A DNA stretch of 64,000 nucleotides, taken from positions 1 to 64,000 of the forward strand of contig JAHEBQ010000156.1 of NCBI GenBank assembly GCA_024642205.1. The letters are read 5' to 3'. Shown piece after piece: positions 10,207 through 19,562 of the stretch. The stretch is from Planctomycetaceae bacterium (GTDB lineage Bacteria; Planctomycetota; Planctomycetia; Pirellulales; Pirellulaceae). Numbering within the stretch: position 1 is the stretch's first letter; each line of letters opens with the position of its first letter. A model generated the notes under the pieces. It worked only from the letters and a program-made list of their open reading frames with translations. It was not told the DNA's origin and did not search any database. Position numbers and translations under genes: made by a program.

Positions 10207-10520
10207 TGAGGCTAGGATTACTCTCATCGTCTTCCCTTGAGCGAATTCGGAGTTCGTTAGGCGAACTGGGAATTCGTTGTCCAAACTCCGCTCAAATCGT
10301 TCACCAAACACGAAGCGATGCTGTCTCGGAAAACGACTGGTGGCGTTGCAGCTCCACAAAATCAAGCCATGGATTCTGGTGATAAGAGTTAGTTCTTTCT
10401 ATTGCATCATCGTGGCCTCCGTGGTTGCTCCCAATAACAGGCCAAATCGAGGTGGAGCCAAAACACAGGGTGTGATCATTAAATTTTGGGCCGCCTGCGT
10501 CTGGCAAGAGGTCTCGAAGA
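10207..10520. other. Gene-free stretch between transposase remnant and truncated kinase-family paralogue
   Basis: Short frames on both strands have no recognisable motifs. The segment probably contains the lost 5' part of the transposase gene and the 3' flank of the minus-strand gene ending at 10521. Confidence 0.4.
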
Positions 10521-12839
10521 TCAGTGCCAAGTTCTGGCCGGACGGAACCCACAATTGTGGAAACGGGTGGACGGCACCAGGCTGAACCGGCCGGAAGAGC
10601 GGATGATCGACGTTAGATTGAAGAACGCCCCGCCACTTAGCACACGGCGACCAAGATCTTCAACATTGTCTGTGTCGTAAACATTGCCAGTAGGCGGCAA
10701 ATCATCCACTGCCTGTTCCATAGATACTGGATAACGGCCAGAGGAGTCGTAACACCATTCCCAAACATTCCCTTTTGCGTCGAACAAGCCGTAGTCGTTC
10801 GGCTTCAAACTTGCCACAGGATGCGCCTGATCGTTGCTATTGTACAAGTGCCAGCTATAGCGGGGCAGCAGAATGTCCGTGACGCCATAGTAACGGCTCG
10901 TGCTGGCTCCCGCTCGGCAGGCATACTCCCATTCCGCCTCTGTAGGCAAACGATATCCGGTCAATTCCAGAAAGTTGTCTTTCGCTTTCATACCTGGGCC
11001 ATAGTGGTTTGCTTCATTTTTCTCGTAGCACCACTGTTCTTCGAGAATCCCCTCCTGCTCACTAAGCCAGTTACAGTAGTGAACCGCTTCATACCACGTC
11101 ATCATCACCATCGGGGAGTCGTCACTGCGAATGTAAGGTTGAAATTGGTCTTGATCGGCCGGCCAGACTTTCGTTGAATTGTAAAAAACTCGCCATTGCT
11201 CTCTTGTCACTTCCTTGCTCGCAATGGCGATTTTCCGCCCGATCCAGCGTCGGTGTAAGGTCTCGTCCGTCCGACGATCCGCCTCAGTTACTCGCGATCC
11301 CATCTGAAACTCTCCTGCATCGAAAATTACGAACGTTTGGCCCTGTCCGTTGACATACCACTGTCGTTGTTTGTCCTTGGCTGCAGTAAGTTGTTTTTCA
11401 GTTTGTGGCAGTTCCTTATCGATGGCGGAAATTTTTTCATCTTGCTTCCACTTCCGCAGCAGCCATTCAGCAGCAGCGTGCAGGCCCGCATCACGGTCGC
11501 TGCTATAAACTTCCAGCAGATTTTCAACCAGTGGTTGCTGTTCAACTTCTTCCAACTCGAACTCGCCCAGACACAGCAGCAAAGCCCGCTTGATTGTGAC
11601 ATCGGTTTCCTGTTCGTAGCGAGCGATGATCGTCTTGGGATCTCCGGCCCGAGGACTGAGCCAGTGGATAATGTAACTGCGGACACGGGGATCGGGACTG
11701 TGTTTCAAAAGTGGCCACACCTGATCGGAGGCGCCCATCTTCAATAGCATCACGGCGGCGTTGGCCTGACGCATCGCCAAGGATTCTTTTTCGGCTTCGC
11801 TGGCGTCTTCTAGGAAAGTCCTGGCGACTTCGGCAATCCCCAAGGCGACAGCTTCTTCTCGATGAAAGTCGAGCCTGCTGAACATCGATGCGAACTGCTT
11901 TTCATTCGCTACAGCCAGCAGATCAAACAAGCCGTCTGAATTGTCACTCCAAAAATCGGCTAGCGTATCGGTGGCGAATGAACGAACCTGTTCCCCGGCA
12001 TCGGGGTTCCGGTAGACTGTCGATAAAGCACCCGTCAGGTGATCCTTGACCGGACGCAGAGCGTTGGTCCAAAGCAGCAGTTCGGAGGGACGCACGCTGA
12101 CCAGGTGACCAGCAACAAAGGTCTGGAAATCTTTCTCCTGCCAGTGTTCGTTCTCCGCGTCAAAACCGGCCAAAGCACACGCGGCCTGAAAACGCAATGC
12201 GGGTGTCTCACCTGTTCTGGCGGTCTCCCAATAAGAAGCGACCAGCTCATCCTTGTCGTCGATGAGTAAATCACGCATATGCACGAAATTCAGCGGCGTG
12301 ATCGTCAGCAGCCGATTCTTGAGAAATGGCAGCACAGACTTGCCATCAGGCAGAAACGCCAATGCCGCATGACGTTTGGCATGGGATTTAGCAGGTGATT
12401 CCTGAAAAGCCTGTTGCAGATCATCCGTAGCGTATTGCCGAAAACCGGGCAGTTCCTTTTCGATGACCGTTTTGATCTGTGATGTGTCGGCTGTCAGCAG
12501 GCCTTTGACAAGGCGGGTTGCCTCGGCGTTTCGCTGTCGTTCGCCGGCAGCATTACGAATGTTGATTACGCCGAGAAAAACGACCACTGACGCCACAAGA
12601 CTTAGAACGAACCGAATCCCATGAACCCGGCCCGCCTTGCCCATCATTTTTCGCTGCGGCTCAGTCCACTTTTTGTTGTCGGTCAGCAGCCGGATGTTGA
12701 GGTTCTCCCACCACGACGGTAGGAAGCGGTTTTCCGGCTTGGCATTCCATGAGGCTGAAGTATCGAACAGTTTGAGTTCCGCTCGGCCTCTGCGGGTTTC
12801 TTTCTGTTTGCGTGTCAGCCAGTTTCGTAGCGAATGCAC
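10521..12839 (-). pseudogene. 5'-truncated tandem copy of the kinase/STAND/SUMF1 gene (C-terminal half only)
   Basis: The frame is open from 13121, but only residues after GTG 12839 (VHSLRNWLTRKQKETRRG) match the C-terminal half of the neighbouring 1519-residue protein. It retains the same segments in order: the linker, a transmembrane helix (FVLSLVASVVVFLGVI), HEAT-like helical repeats (SYIIHWLSPRAGD, RALLLCLGEFELEE), and a SUMF1-type domain (AGEFQMGS, RLPTEAEWEYACRAG, NVWEWC, GFRPARTW). The kinase and STAND modules are absent. Upstream of 12839 the frame merely reads the end of the upstream gene out of phase. Initiation could occur at GTG 12839 or TTG 12842 by coupling to the upstream stop, but no Shine-Dalgarno sequence is seen. 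The long intact frame argues that it is recent or still expressed. Confidence 0.75.
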
Positions 12840-12843
12840 CAAG

Positions 12844-12878
12844 TAAGGGGTAAGGGGGTTAAGGAAATAAGGGGTAAG
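12844..12878. repeat. Direct repeat at the duplication junction
   Basis: TAAGGGGTAAG occurs at 12844-12854 and again at 12868-12878. The stop codon of the 1519-residue gene (12859-12861, minus strand) lies between the copies. The repeats sit exactly where the full-length gene ends and the truncated copy begins, consistent with a short-homology recombination junction. Confidence 0.7.
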
Positions 12879-15800
12879 TTCTCGACGGACGGAAACCACC
12901 GTCGTAGAGCCGGGTCGGCGGCAGGTAGCGGTCACGCCGGGCGGAACGGACGTTCGACGGCCGATTGCTGAACGAGCCGCCACGCAACACACCGCCCTCC
13001 GTGTCCGAAATCGCTTTACTGTTCGGTGTATCGGGAACAGCATCCTCAGAACTCGATGGATAATCACCGTAAGTGTCGTAGACCCACTCGAAGGCGTTGC
13101 CCTGCATGTCGAACAAACCAAAGTCGTTCGGTTTCAAACTCGCCACCGGCCAAGCGTGTTCATCTCCATTTTCCAGATACCAAGCGTAACGTGGCAGGAG
13201 AGCTTCCGTGACTCCGTAGTAACGACTGCTATCGGCTTCCGCTCGACAGGCAAACTCCCATTCCACTTCCGTCGGCAAGCGATACCCGCTCAATTCCCAA
13301 AACTTGTCCTTGGCCTGCATACCGGGGCCGTATTGCCCTTTGTCGTTCGGCTCGTAACACCACTGGTCCTCGGGAATTCCCTCCTGCTCGCTCAACCAGT
13401 TGCAGTACCAAGCCGCTTCATACCACGTCATCGCCACCATCGGAGAATCGTCCGTGGGGATTCTGGAGTTCAGTTGCTCCTGATCCGCAGGCCAGACTTT
13501 TCCTTTTTGCGACGTGGAAAACACTCGCCACTGCGCCCTCGTGACTTCCTTGTTGGAAATAGCAATCCGCCTGCCGATCTTGCGTCGATGTAAGCTCTCA
13601 TTCGGAAGGTGTCCCGCCTCCGAGTCCGGTGATCCCATCTGGAACTCACCTGCATCAAGAATCACAAACGTCTGGCCTTGGCCGTTGAGATACCACTGCC
13701 GTTTGTTGTTCTTGGCGGAGGTGAGTTGCTCATCCTCTTGCTGCAACTCCTTGTCGATGGCAGCAAGTTGCTCACCCTGTTTCCATTGCCGCAACAGCCA
13801 TTCGGCGGCAGCGTGTAGCCCCGTATCAGGATCGCTGCGGTAAACGTCCAACAATTTTTCGATCACTGGCTGCTGGTCGGAATCCGCCAACTCGAACTCA
13901 CCCAGACACAGCAGCAACGCCCGCTTGATCGTGACATCCGTTTCCTGTTCAAAGCGAGCGATGATCGTCTTGGCATCGCCGCCCCGTGGACTCAGCCAGT
14001 GGATGATGTAGCTGCGGACACGGGGATCGGGGCTGTGTTTCAACAGTGGCCACACGTTTTCGGCTGCGTCCATTCTCAGCAGCATCACGGCGGCGTTGGC
14101 TTGACGCATCGCCAAGGCTTCTTTATCGGCTTCACTGGCATCTTTGGGAATCGAGTTGGCGACCTCGTCATTGCCGAGTGCGATCGCCTTGTCCCGTTGC
14201 CCCGTGAGTTTGCCGAATAGCGGGGCAAACTGCTTTTCGTTGGCATCGGCCAACAGATCAAACAGTCCCTCGGCATCGTCGCTCAGGTAATCCGCCAGCG
14301 TATCGGTGGCAAAGCCACGGACCTGTTCGCCCTTGTTGGCATCACGGTAGATCGTTGCCAGCGATGCGGTGAGTTGAGCTTTGATCGGACGCAGGGCATT
14401 TCGCCACGGCAACAATTCCGAAGGCAATACCCCCACCAGATTACCGGCCACGAACTCGACAAACTGCTGGTCCTGCCAATGCTCGTTGTCGGGATCGTAA
14501 TTCGCCAAGGCACAAGCCGCCTGAAAACGCCGGGCCGGGGCTTGGCCGCTGTCCTTTGAAATCTGCCAGTAGTCGGCAACCAAGCCAGCCTTGTGATCGG
14601 CCAGCAGATCACGCACAGACTGGAACTGAGCGGGCGAAACCGTCAGCAACCGTTCCTTGAGAAACGGCAGGACTGAATTGTCATCGGACACCATCGCCAA
14701 AGCCGCATGGAGTTTGGCGTTGGAATCATCGGACGACTCGGCAAACGCCTTACTCAAATCGTCCTTGCCATACTCTCGATAGTCGTTCAGATTCCCGATG
14801 ATCGTTTTCACCTGCGACGTATCAGCTTGCAGCAGGCCTTCCACCAGTCGGGTTGCTTCGGCATCGTTCTTTTCTTCCTGCTTCTGGGCAACAAGTTCCT
14901 GCCGGTTCTTCTCGATGCTATTGCGAATGGTGATCCCGCCCATGACCACGGCGACCAACGCTACCAGAACCAGAACGGAGCGAATCCCATGCACCCGGCC
15001 CGCCTTGCCCATCATCTTCCGCTGCGGCTCGGTCCACTTCTGCTTGTCGGTCAATAGTCGGATCGTGAGATGCTCCCACCACGACGGCAGAAAGCGATTT
15101 TCCGGCTTGGCGTTCCACGTTACCGAGGTATCGAAAAGCTTGAGTTCCGCTCGGCCCTTGCGGGTTTCCTTCTGCTTGCGGGTCAGCCAGTCCCGCAGCG
15201 AATGCACCAGATAGTCGTGGGTAAGTTGAAAATACTTCTGGCCCGCCTGAGTCTGTGTCACCGAGTCGTTGTCAGCGTCCTTGCCTTCGGGATCGGTCGG
15301 TGTGATCAGCCGGATTTCGCTGTCCAGAATGCGGATCAGATCATCGAAGTCCTTGGGGCGATTGCCGTACCCGCTGGCTTCCATGAGTTCCGCATGGGAC
15401 CGCAAGCAGCCTTTGATGTCTGTGCCGGAATTCGGCAGCAGGTCTCTCAGAACAGCACGGGCGGCTTTCTGATGCAGTCGATGTTTGGGATGTGCTGCCT
15501 GTGAGCTAAACGTCTCTTCGAGGAACGTGACACCGATACCTTTCGTGCCACCAACTTCTTTCAGTGTCGCTGGCGTCCACGTTTTGCCCTTCATCATCTC
15601 GGCAAACAACGCCAAGCGAACGCAGATGACTTTGCCTTCTTCGGCCAGACCTGCGACGGACTGCTTGATGAACTCTTTTTGCTCTTTCGTCGTCTCACTG
15701 ATGTTGTCAGGCAGCGTTCCGAATGCTCGACCGAATGCGGCAAGTACCTTCTGTGCATGGGGCAGATCGAACAGATCGGCCAAGGCGGTATTTTGACCTT

Positions 15801-17418
15801 GAAGTAACTCAACCTCTAGTTCGCCCATAAACCTTGTTGCGGCCAACCAGAAGTCATCCCGCACCATCACGATGCACTGCACCCGGCCACCATCACACTG
15901 ACGCAGGGCCTGCACCAGATCGGTGTTTTCTTCTTCTTTTTTGGCGTGCAGCCATTGCTCAAACTGGTCGAGCACGATCAGCACCTTTTTGCCGACCGGA
16001 ATGCCTTGCCCTCGCCTGAGTGCGGCCAGTGTGTCCTTGAGGCTCAGATTGGCTTCGAGGCCCGGGCAACGTTTTCGCAAACCATGCAGCAGGCGGGTTT
16101 CTGTTTCTTCCGGCGTGGCTTCGATGTAAACCGGTATCACGTCTTCGGACAAACGAGGCAACAATCCTGCTTTGACCAGCGACGACTTCCCGCATCCACT
16201 CGGCCCGTAAATCAACCCCACCGAAAACGTGTTGTCAGCATCGGTTTCGTCAATGCGAGTTTTCCAGAACCGCAGGCTGTCGGGCAGGCCATCACGATCC
16301 CGTGGTCCCGGCAATAGCTCTAAGAAGAAGTCAGCATCGTGAGCATCGAACGACCGCAAACCCTTTGGCACAATCTTGATGGGTTGGCTGTCGGGCGAAC
16401 GCAAGTTCATCGACGCTGATGATGCAGCGATTGAGCCAAATGACGTAGAGGCTTGTGTTGAACCTTGAGTCGAAGCAGCGACAGACGTGACCCCACCCGG
16501 CGACGTGCCGCTCTGGATTACCGTCTGTTCGGCCATAAACAACCGTAAGTCTTCGGCCAAGTCGTGTGCCGACGAATATCGTTCGCTGGCTCGTTTTGCC
16601 ATCGCCTTGTGGCAGATGCGTTCCAGTTCCTTTGGCAGCTTCTCGTCGTACTGCCGTAGCGGACGGGCTTCGTAGCTGGTGACTTGCTCCAACAACTCAG
16701 CCTGTGTGTCGCCCCGAAAGGGCTGACGACCGGCCAGCAACTCGTAGAACACCACACCGAGACTGAAAATGTCACTGCGGCCATCGACCCGATGCCCTTC
16801 GCCACGGGCTTGTTCGGGACTCATATAGGCCGGAGTACCCGCATACTTTGGTCCTTTGCCGACATTCTCCTCCCGCAGTGCCAAGCCGAAGTCAACAACG
16901 TAGGGCTGCCCGTCCTTGCCGATCAGAATGTTGCCCGGCTTCACGTCCCGATGCACAAGCCCCTGCTTGTGGGCATAATGCAATGCCTCGGCCACGGTCG
17001 CCACCAGTTCGGCGGCGTCACGGTATTTCAGCCGACTCTTTTTGAGCTTCCAGGAAAGATCGGTCCCTTCGATGTACTTGGAGACAACGTAACAGGGACA
17101 ATCCTCGGTGCTGCCGACATCATGCACCGGCACGATACCGGGATGATCGAGATTGGCGACGGTGCGAGCCTCAGTCAGATACGCCTTCGCATCGTCCGGC
17201 TTGGAAATTAGCTTGGAATGAGGCACCTTGATGGCAACCAGCCGATCCAGTTGCTCGTCGTGTGCCAGATAGACGAGTCCAAAACCTCCTTTGCCCAAAA
17301 CCTTTTCGATGCGGTAGCGACCAATCTGCTTCGGTTGCTCAACAGACGCAGCATCATCTTTGGGAAGCGGATTCCCCTGCTGGTCCTGTGTCACATCGTA
17401 AGGATTGGAATCGTTCAC
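12859..17418 (-). CDS. Ser/Thr kinase - STAND NTPase - HEAT - SUMF1-like fusion protein
   Basis: 1519 residues. Hanks kinase domain: glycine loop GKGGFG at 42-47, K64, HRD at 156-158, DFG at 176-178, GTPAYMSPEQA in the activation segment. A Ser/Thr-rich linker follows at about 300-340, then a STAND-type NTPase with Walker A GPSGCGKS at 405-412 and Walker B VLIVLDQFEQWL at 479-490. A QLTHDYLVHSLRDWL segment, typical of nSTAND1, lies near 731-745. One transmembrane helix spans about 812-832. HEAT-like repeats come next, then a C-terminal SUMF1/FGE-fold domain (AGEFQMGS, YRLPTEVEWEFACRAE, FEWVYD, GGFRPSRTYP). The Cys pair of catalytic FGE is not present (a GGSFSNRPSNVRS segment stands in its place), so this domain probably binds a ligand rather than making formylglycine. 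It is a plausible signalling or conflict receptor. Confidence 0.92.
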   Translation of the reverse strand: MNDSNPYDVTQDQQGNPLPKDDAASVEQPKQIGRYRIEKVLGKGGFGLVYLAHDEQLDRLVAIKVPHSKLISKPDDAKAYLTEARTVANLDHPGIVPVHDVGSTEDCPCYVVSKYIEGTDLSWKLKKSRLKYRDAAELVATVAEALHYAHKQGLVHRDVKPGNILIGKDGQPYVVDFGLALREENVGKGPKYAGTPAYMSPEQARGEGHRVDGRSDIFSLGVVFYELLAGRQPFRGDTQAELLEQVTSYEARPLRQYDEKLPKELERICHKAMAKRASERYSSAHDLAEDLRLFMAEQTVIQSGTSPGGVTSVAASTQGSTQASTSFGSIAASSASMNLRSPDSQPIKIVPKGLRSFDAHDADFFLELLPGPRDRDGLPDSLRFWKTRIDETDADNTFSVGLIYGPSGCGKSSLVKAGLLPRLSEDVIPVYIEATPEETETRLLHGLRKRCPGLEANLSLKDTLAALRRGQGIPVGKKVLIVLDQFEQWLHAKKEEENTDLVQALRQCDGGRVQCIVMVRDDFWLAATRFMGELEVELLQGQNTALADLFDLPHAQKVLAAFGRAFGTLPDNISETTKEQKEFIKQSVAGLAEEGKVICVRLALFAEMMKGKTWTPATLKEVGGTKGIGVTFLEETFSSQAAHPKHRLHQKAARAVLRDLLPNSGTDIKGCLRSHAELMEASGYGNRPKDFDDLIRILDSEIRLITPTDPEGKDADNDSVTQTQAGQKYFQLTHDYLVHSLRDWLTRKQKETRKGRAELKLFDTSVTWNAKPENRFLPSWWEHLTIRLLTDKQKWTEPQRKMMGKAGRVHGIRSVLVLVALVAVVMGGITIRNSIEKNRQELVAQKQEEKNDAEATRLVEGLLQADTSQVKTIIGNLNDYREYGKDDLSKAFAESSDDSNAKLHAALAMVSDDNSVLPFLKERLLTVSPAQFQSVRDLLADHKAGLVADYWQISKDSGQAPARRFQAACALANYDPDNEHWQDQQFVEFVAGNLVGVLPSELLPWRNALRPIKAQLTASLATIYRDANKGEQVRGFATDTLADYLSDDAEGLFDLLADANEKQFAPLFGKLTGQRDKAIALGNDEVANSIPKDASEADKEALAMRQANAAVMLLRMDAAENVWPLLKHSPDPRVRSYIIHWLSPRGGDAKTIIARFEQETDVTIKRALLLCLGEFELADSDQQPVIEKLLDVYRSDPDTGLHAAAEWLLRQWKQGEQLAAIDKELQQEDEQLTSAKNNKRQWYLNGQGQTFVILDAGEFQMGSPDSEAGHLPNESLHRRKIGRRIAISNKEVTRAQWRVFSTSQKGKVWPADQEQLNSRIPTDDSPMVAMTWYEAAWYCNWLSEQEGIPEDQWCYEPNDKGQYGPGMQAKDKFWELSGYRLPTEVEWEFACRAEADSSRYYGVTEALLPRYAWYLENGDEHAWPVASLKPNDFGLFDMQGNAFEWVYDTYGDYPSSSEDAVPDTPNSKAISDTEGGVLRGGSFSNRPSNVRSARRDRYLPPTRLYDGGFRPSRTYPLFP

Positions 17419-17576
17419 GCCTGCTGCCGCTTTCCTTGGGATTGCCGATCATCTTCTTCGCCTTGAGTTTACGGGAAATTCTAGCAAATCGGGTCGGACT
17501 TTTCATCAGCCAAGGCCCGTTTGAGCTAAGCGAAGCTGAGTGCAGGCAACGACTTGCAGAAATGGGGGAGGATCCC

Positions 17577-18113
17577 CGCATCCGCCTGACCGAAAGGCAA
17601 CTGGACTCCCAGATGCTTGCGATCTTTGATTCGCTGAGGGTTGAGGACGACGAATTCCGTGACACCTTCCGTGAGCAGCTTCGTCAGGCGACGAATTGGG
17701 AATTCGCTCAAGCTTCGAAAGCAGATGGTGTCTTAAAGAATCGACACGCCGAAGTCGTGCGTCTTCAGGCCCAGTTGCTCAACCTTCGCCTGCTAGAAGA
17801 GATCGATGCGGATACATTAGCTCACAAGGCCCGTGAACTCAGGGACGAGGCAGCGTCGTTGCGGCTCGAAATCGAGCGTTGTGACCGTGGAAGGCACGAA
17901 ACCATCGACATAGCGGTGAAAGCGTTTGAACTTTCGCAAAGCCTTCGTGCTAAGTGGGTTACGGCTGATTACGCTGCCAAACGTCGAATCCTCGAAATCG
18001 TCTGTTTGAACTGCACTCTGGATGACGTAAACCTATGCGCCACAAAGAGAAAGCCCTTTGACCTGTTGGCCAAAGGGCTTGTTTCGAAAGATAGTCGGGG
18101 CGATGTGATTTGA
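17577..18113 (+). pseudogene. Large serine recombinase, C-terminal fragment
   Basis: The frame encodes RLTERQLDSQMLAIFDSLRV, then EFRDTFREQLRQATNW, a long coiled coil (AEVVRLQAQLLNLRLLEEID) and a WVTADYAAKRRILEIVCLN...TKRKPFDLLAKGL ending. This is the C-terminal coiled-coil part of large serine recombinases. The catalytic resolvase domain and zinc ribbon are missing; upstream the frame (open from 17262) overlaps the divergent kinase gene and loses similarity. Its last codons, SRGDVI, lie inside the oppositely oriented tRNA-Pro gene. That places the fragment at a tRNA, as expected of an excised or eroded integrative element. Confidence 0.8.
18051..18080 (-). terminator. trnP: Hairpin, putative terminator of tRNA-Pro within the recombinase remnant
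   Basis: A perfect 10-bp stem (AAGCCCTTTG at 18051-18060 and CAAAGGGCTT at 18071-18080) has a 10-nt loop. On the minus strand it is followed by a T-rich run (TCTCTTT), 15 bp downstream of the tRNA 3' end. The same bases encode KPFDLLAKGL of the recombinase fragment on the plus strand. Confidence 0.6.
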
Positions 18114-18168
18114 ACACACGACCTCTGCGTCCCGAACGCAGCGCTCTACCAGGCTGAGCCACGCCCCG
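18095..18168 (-). tRNA. trnP: tRNA-Pro (anticodon CGG)
   Basis: The minus strand folds into a complete cloverleaf. The acceptor CGGGGCG pairs with CGCCCCG, with discriminator A. The D arm is GCTC/GAGC and the anticodon stem CTGCG/CGCAG with loop TTCGGGA, giving CGG. The T arm carries TTCAAAT. The CCA end is not encoded. A recombinase remnant overlaps its 3' end on the other strand. Confidence 0.95.
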
Positions 18169-18812
18169 ATGAATCCGCATTATCTGCGTTTTGGGATTGG
18201 ATTCCAAGTGGAATTGCGAAAATCGAGAATCAGCACGTTAAAACGCGTTGGCTCCACGATTCGGCCTTTGAGGCACCCAGGTCCATCGACAGTTAACGAT
18301 TCTGTGCCGTTTTACCGCGTAACCACAGATTTCGTGTGATTTCTCCATGCCACGATCAAGGGACATGTTGCTTGCAATGGATTGTAGCAACCTCCGTCAG
18401 GGCCGGGTTGTTCGAATCCATCAAACAAGGAAGACGCGGCCTTGGCTTCTCGCTAACCGGTAAAATCGCAGCAGCGAAAGTTCATCCACTCCAATGAATA
18501 CGGTTCATTCAATCGGAAAACAAGCCTGAACATAAGTCCGAGTTAGTTCTTGTTTATTCATACTTAGCTACGACCGACATGGTTGGAATTCAGCAATGTA
18601 ACACCCGGTTTTTCGTGGGGACCGAAAAGGCCACAACCGATGAAACTCAAACCGCGGAGAAGTTTGTCTTTCACAGAAGCCCCATGGGCGTTGAGGTTGC
18701 ACCGGGAAAACTGCGACTTTTTCTTCCCGGCAAAGTTCGGAGACGTCTCCCGGATTCCAAAGTCATCGTTGGACAGGCGACAAACGGAACCGATTTTGTT
18801 CTACTGCGTTGC
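18169..18812. other. Gene-free stretch between tRNA-Pro and the ABC importer
   Basis: No supported gene. The frame of the downstream ATPase is open back to 18579, but residues before 18813 resemble no ABC protein and the homologous domain starts at MLQLRNISK. Promoters for the divergent tRNA-Pro and the importer should lie here; I could not place them. Confidence 0.45.
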
Positions 18813-19562
18813 ATGCTACAGTTACGCAACATTTCGAAGGCTTTTGGCAATCACGTGGCGGTCCATCCAACCGACCTGACAGTGAAGTCTGGAAAAACAA
18901 CCGCGCTACTGGGACAAAGCGGGTGCGGTAAATCGACATTGCTTCGAATGATCATCGGATTGATTCCGCCGGACACCGGGTCTGTCATCTTTGACAACGC
19001 CGAGATTACTCATGAAACACTCCAAGTTCAGCGCCGCCGGATGGGATATGTGATTCAGGAGGGTGGTTTGTTCCCGCACCTGACAGCCGAACAGAACATT
19101 ACGATCGTCGCCCGGTTTCTACAATGGTCAGCTGAACGTATCGTCCGTCGGTTGGAGGACCTCCTTGAACTGACGCATTTTCCGGCAGATGGCCTCGCCC
19201 GCTTTCCCATGCAATTATCGGGAGGACAGCGACAACGAGTCAGTTTGATGCGAGCCTTGATGCTCGATCCGGACTTGCTATTGCTGGACGAACCTTTGGG
19301 CGCACTGGATCCAATGATTCGCGCAGACCTGCAATCTGATCTACGCGAGATTTTTCGGGCCCTGGGTAAAACCGTTGTACTCGTCACGCACGATATCGGC
19401 GAAGCTGGATTTCTGGCAGACGGAATTGTGCTGATGCGCGACGGTCGAACCGTCCAGCAAGGCAAGCTTGCCGATTTGGTCCACGCTCCAAGTGAGCCGT
19501 TTGTCACCGACTTCATCAACGCTCACCGCGGCCCGCTGGATTCACTGGATGCGAACAAATGA
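18813..19562 (+). CDS. Osmoprotectant (betaine/choline-type) ABC importer ATPase
   Basis: 249 residues from ATG 18813, chosen because the ABC domain begins at once (MLQLRNISKAFGN). Walker A is GQSGCGKST at 34-42, followed by a Q-loop region, the signature LSGGQRQRVSL, Walker B LLLLDEPLGALDP and the switch His in VLVTHD. It resembles the OpuCA/ProV group but is short and lacks C-terminal CBS domains, so it would not have the CBS-type ionic-strength sensor. The stop codon overlaps the start of the next gene (ATGA), so the two are translationally coupled. It should power uptake of quaternary amine osmolytes through the fused permease encoded downstream. Confidence 0.9.
   Translation: MLQLRNISKAFGNHVAVHPTDLTVKSGKTTALLGQSGCGKSTLLRMIIGLIPPDTGSVIFDNAEITHETLQVQRRRMGYVIQEGGLFPHLTAEQNITIVARFLQWSAERIVRRLEDLLELTHFPADGLARFPMQLSGGQRQRVSLMRALMLDPDLLLLDEPLGALDPMIRADLQSDLREIFRALGKTVVLVTHDIGEAGFLADGIVLMRDGRTVQQGKLADLVHAPSEPFVTDFINAHRGPLDSLDANK

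Noticed and set aside
10521-13121. The full 866-residue frame as one natural protein
   Set aside because: Residues before GTG 12839 are the upstream gene read out of phase, not a real domain.
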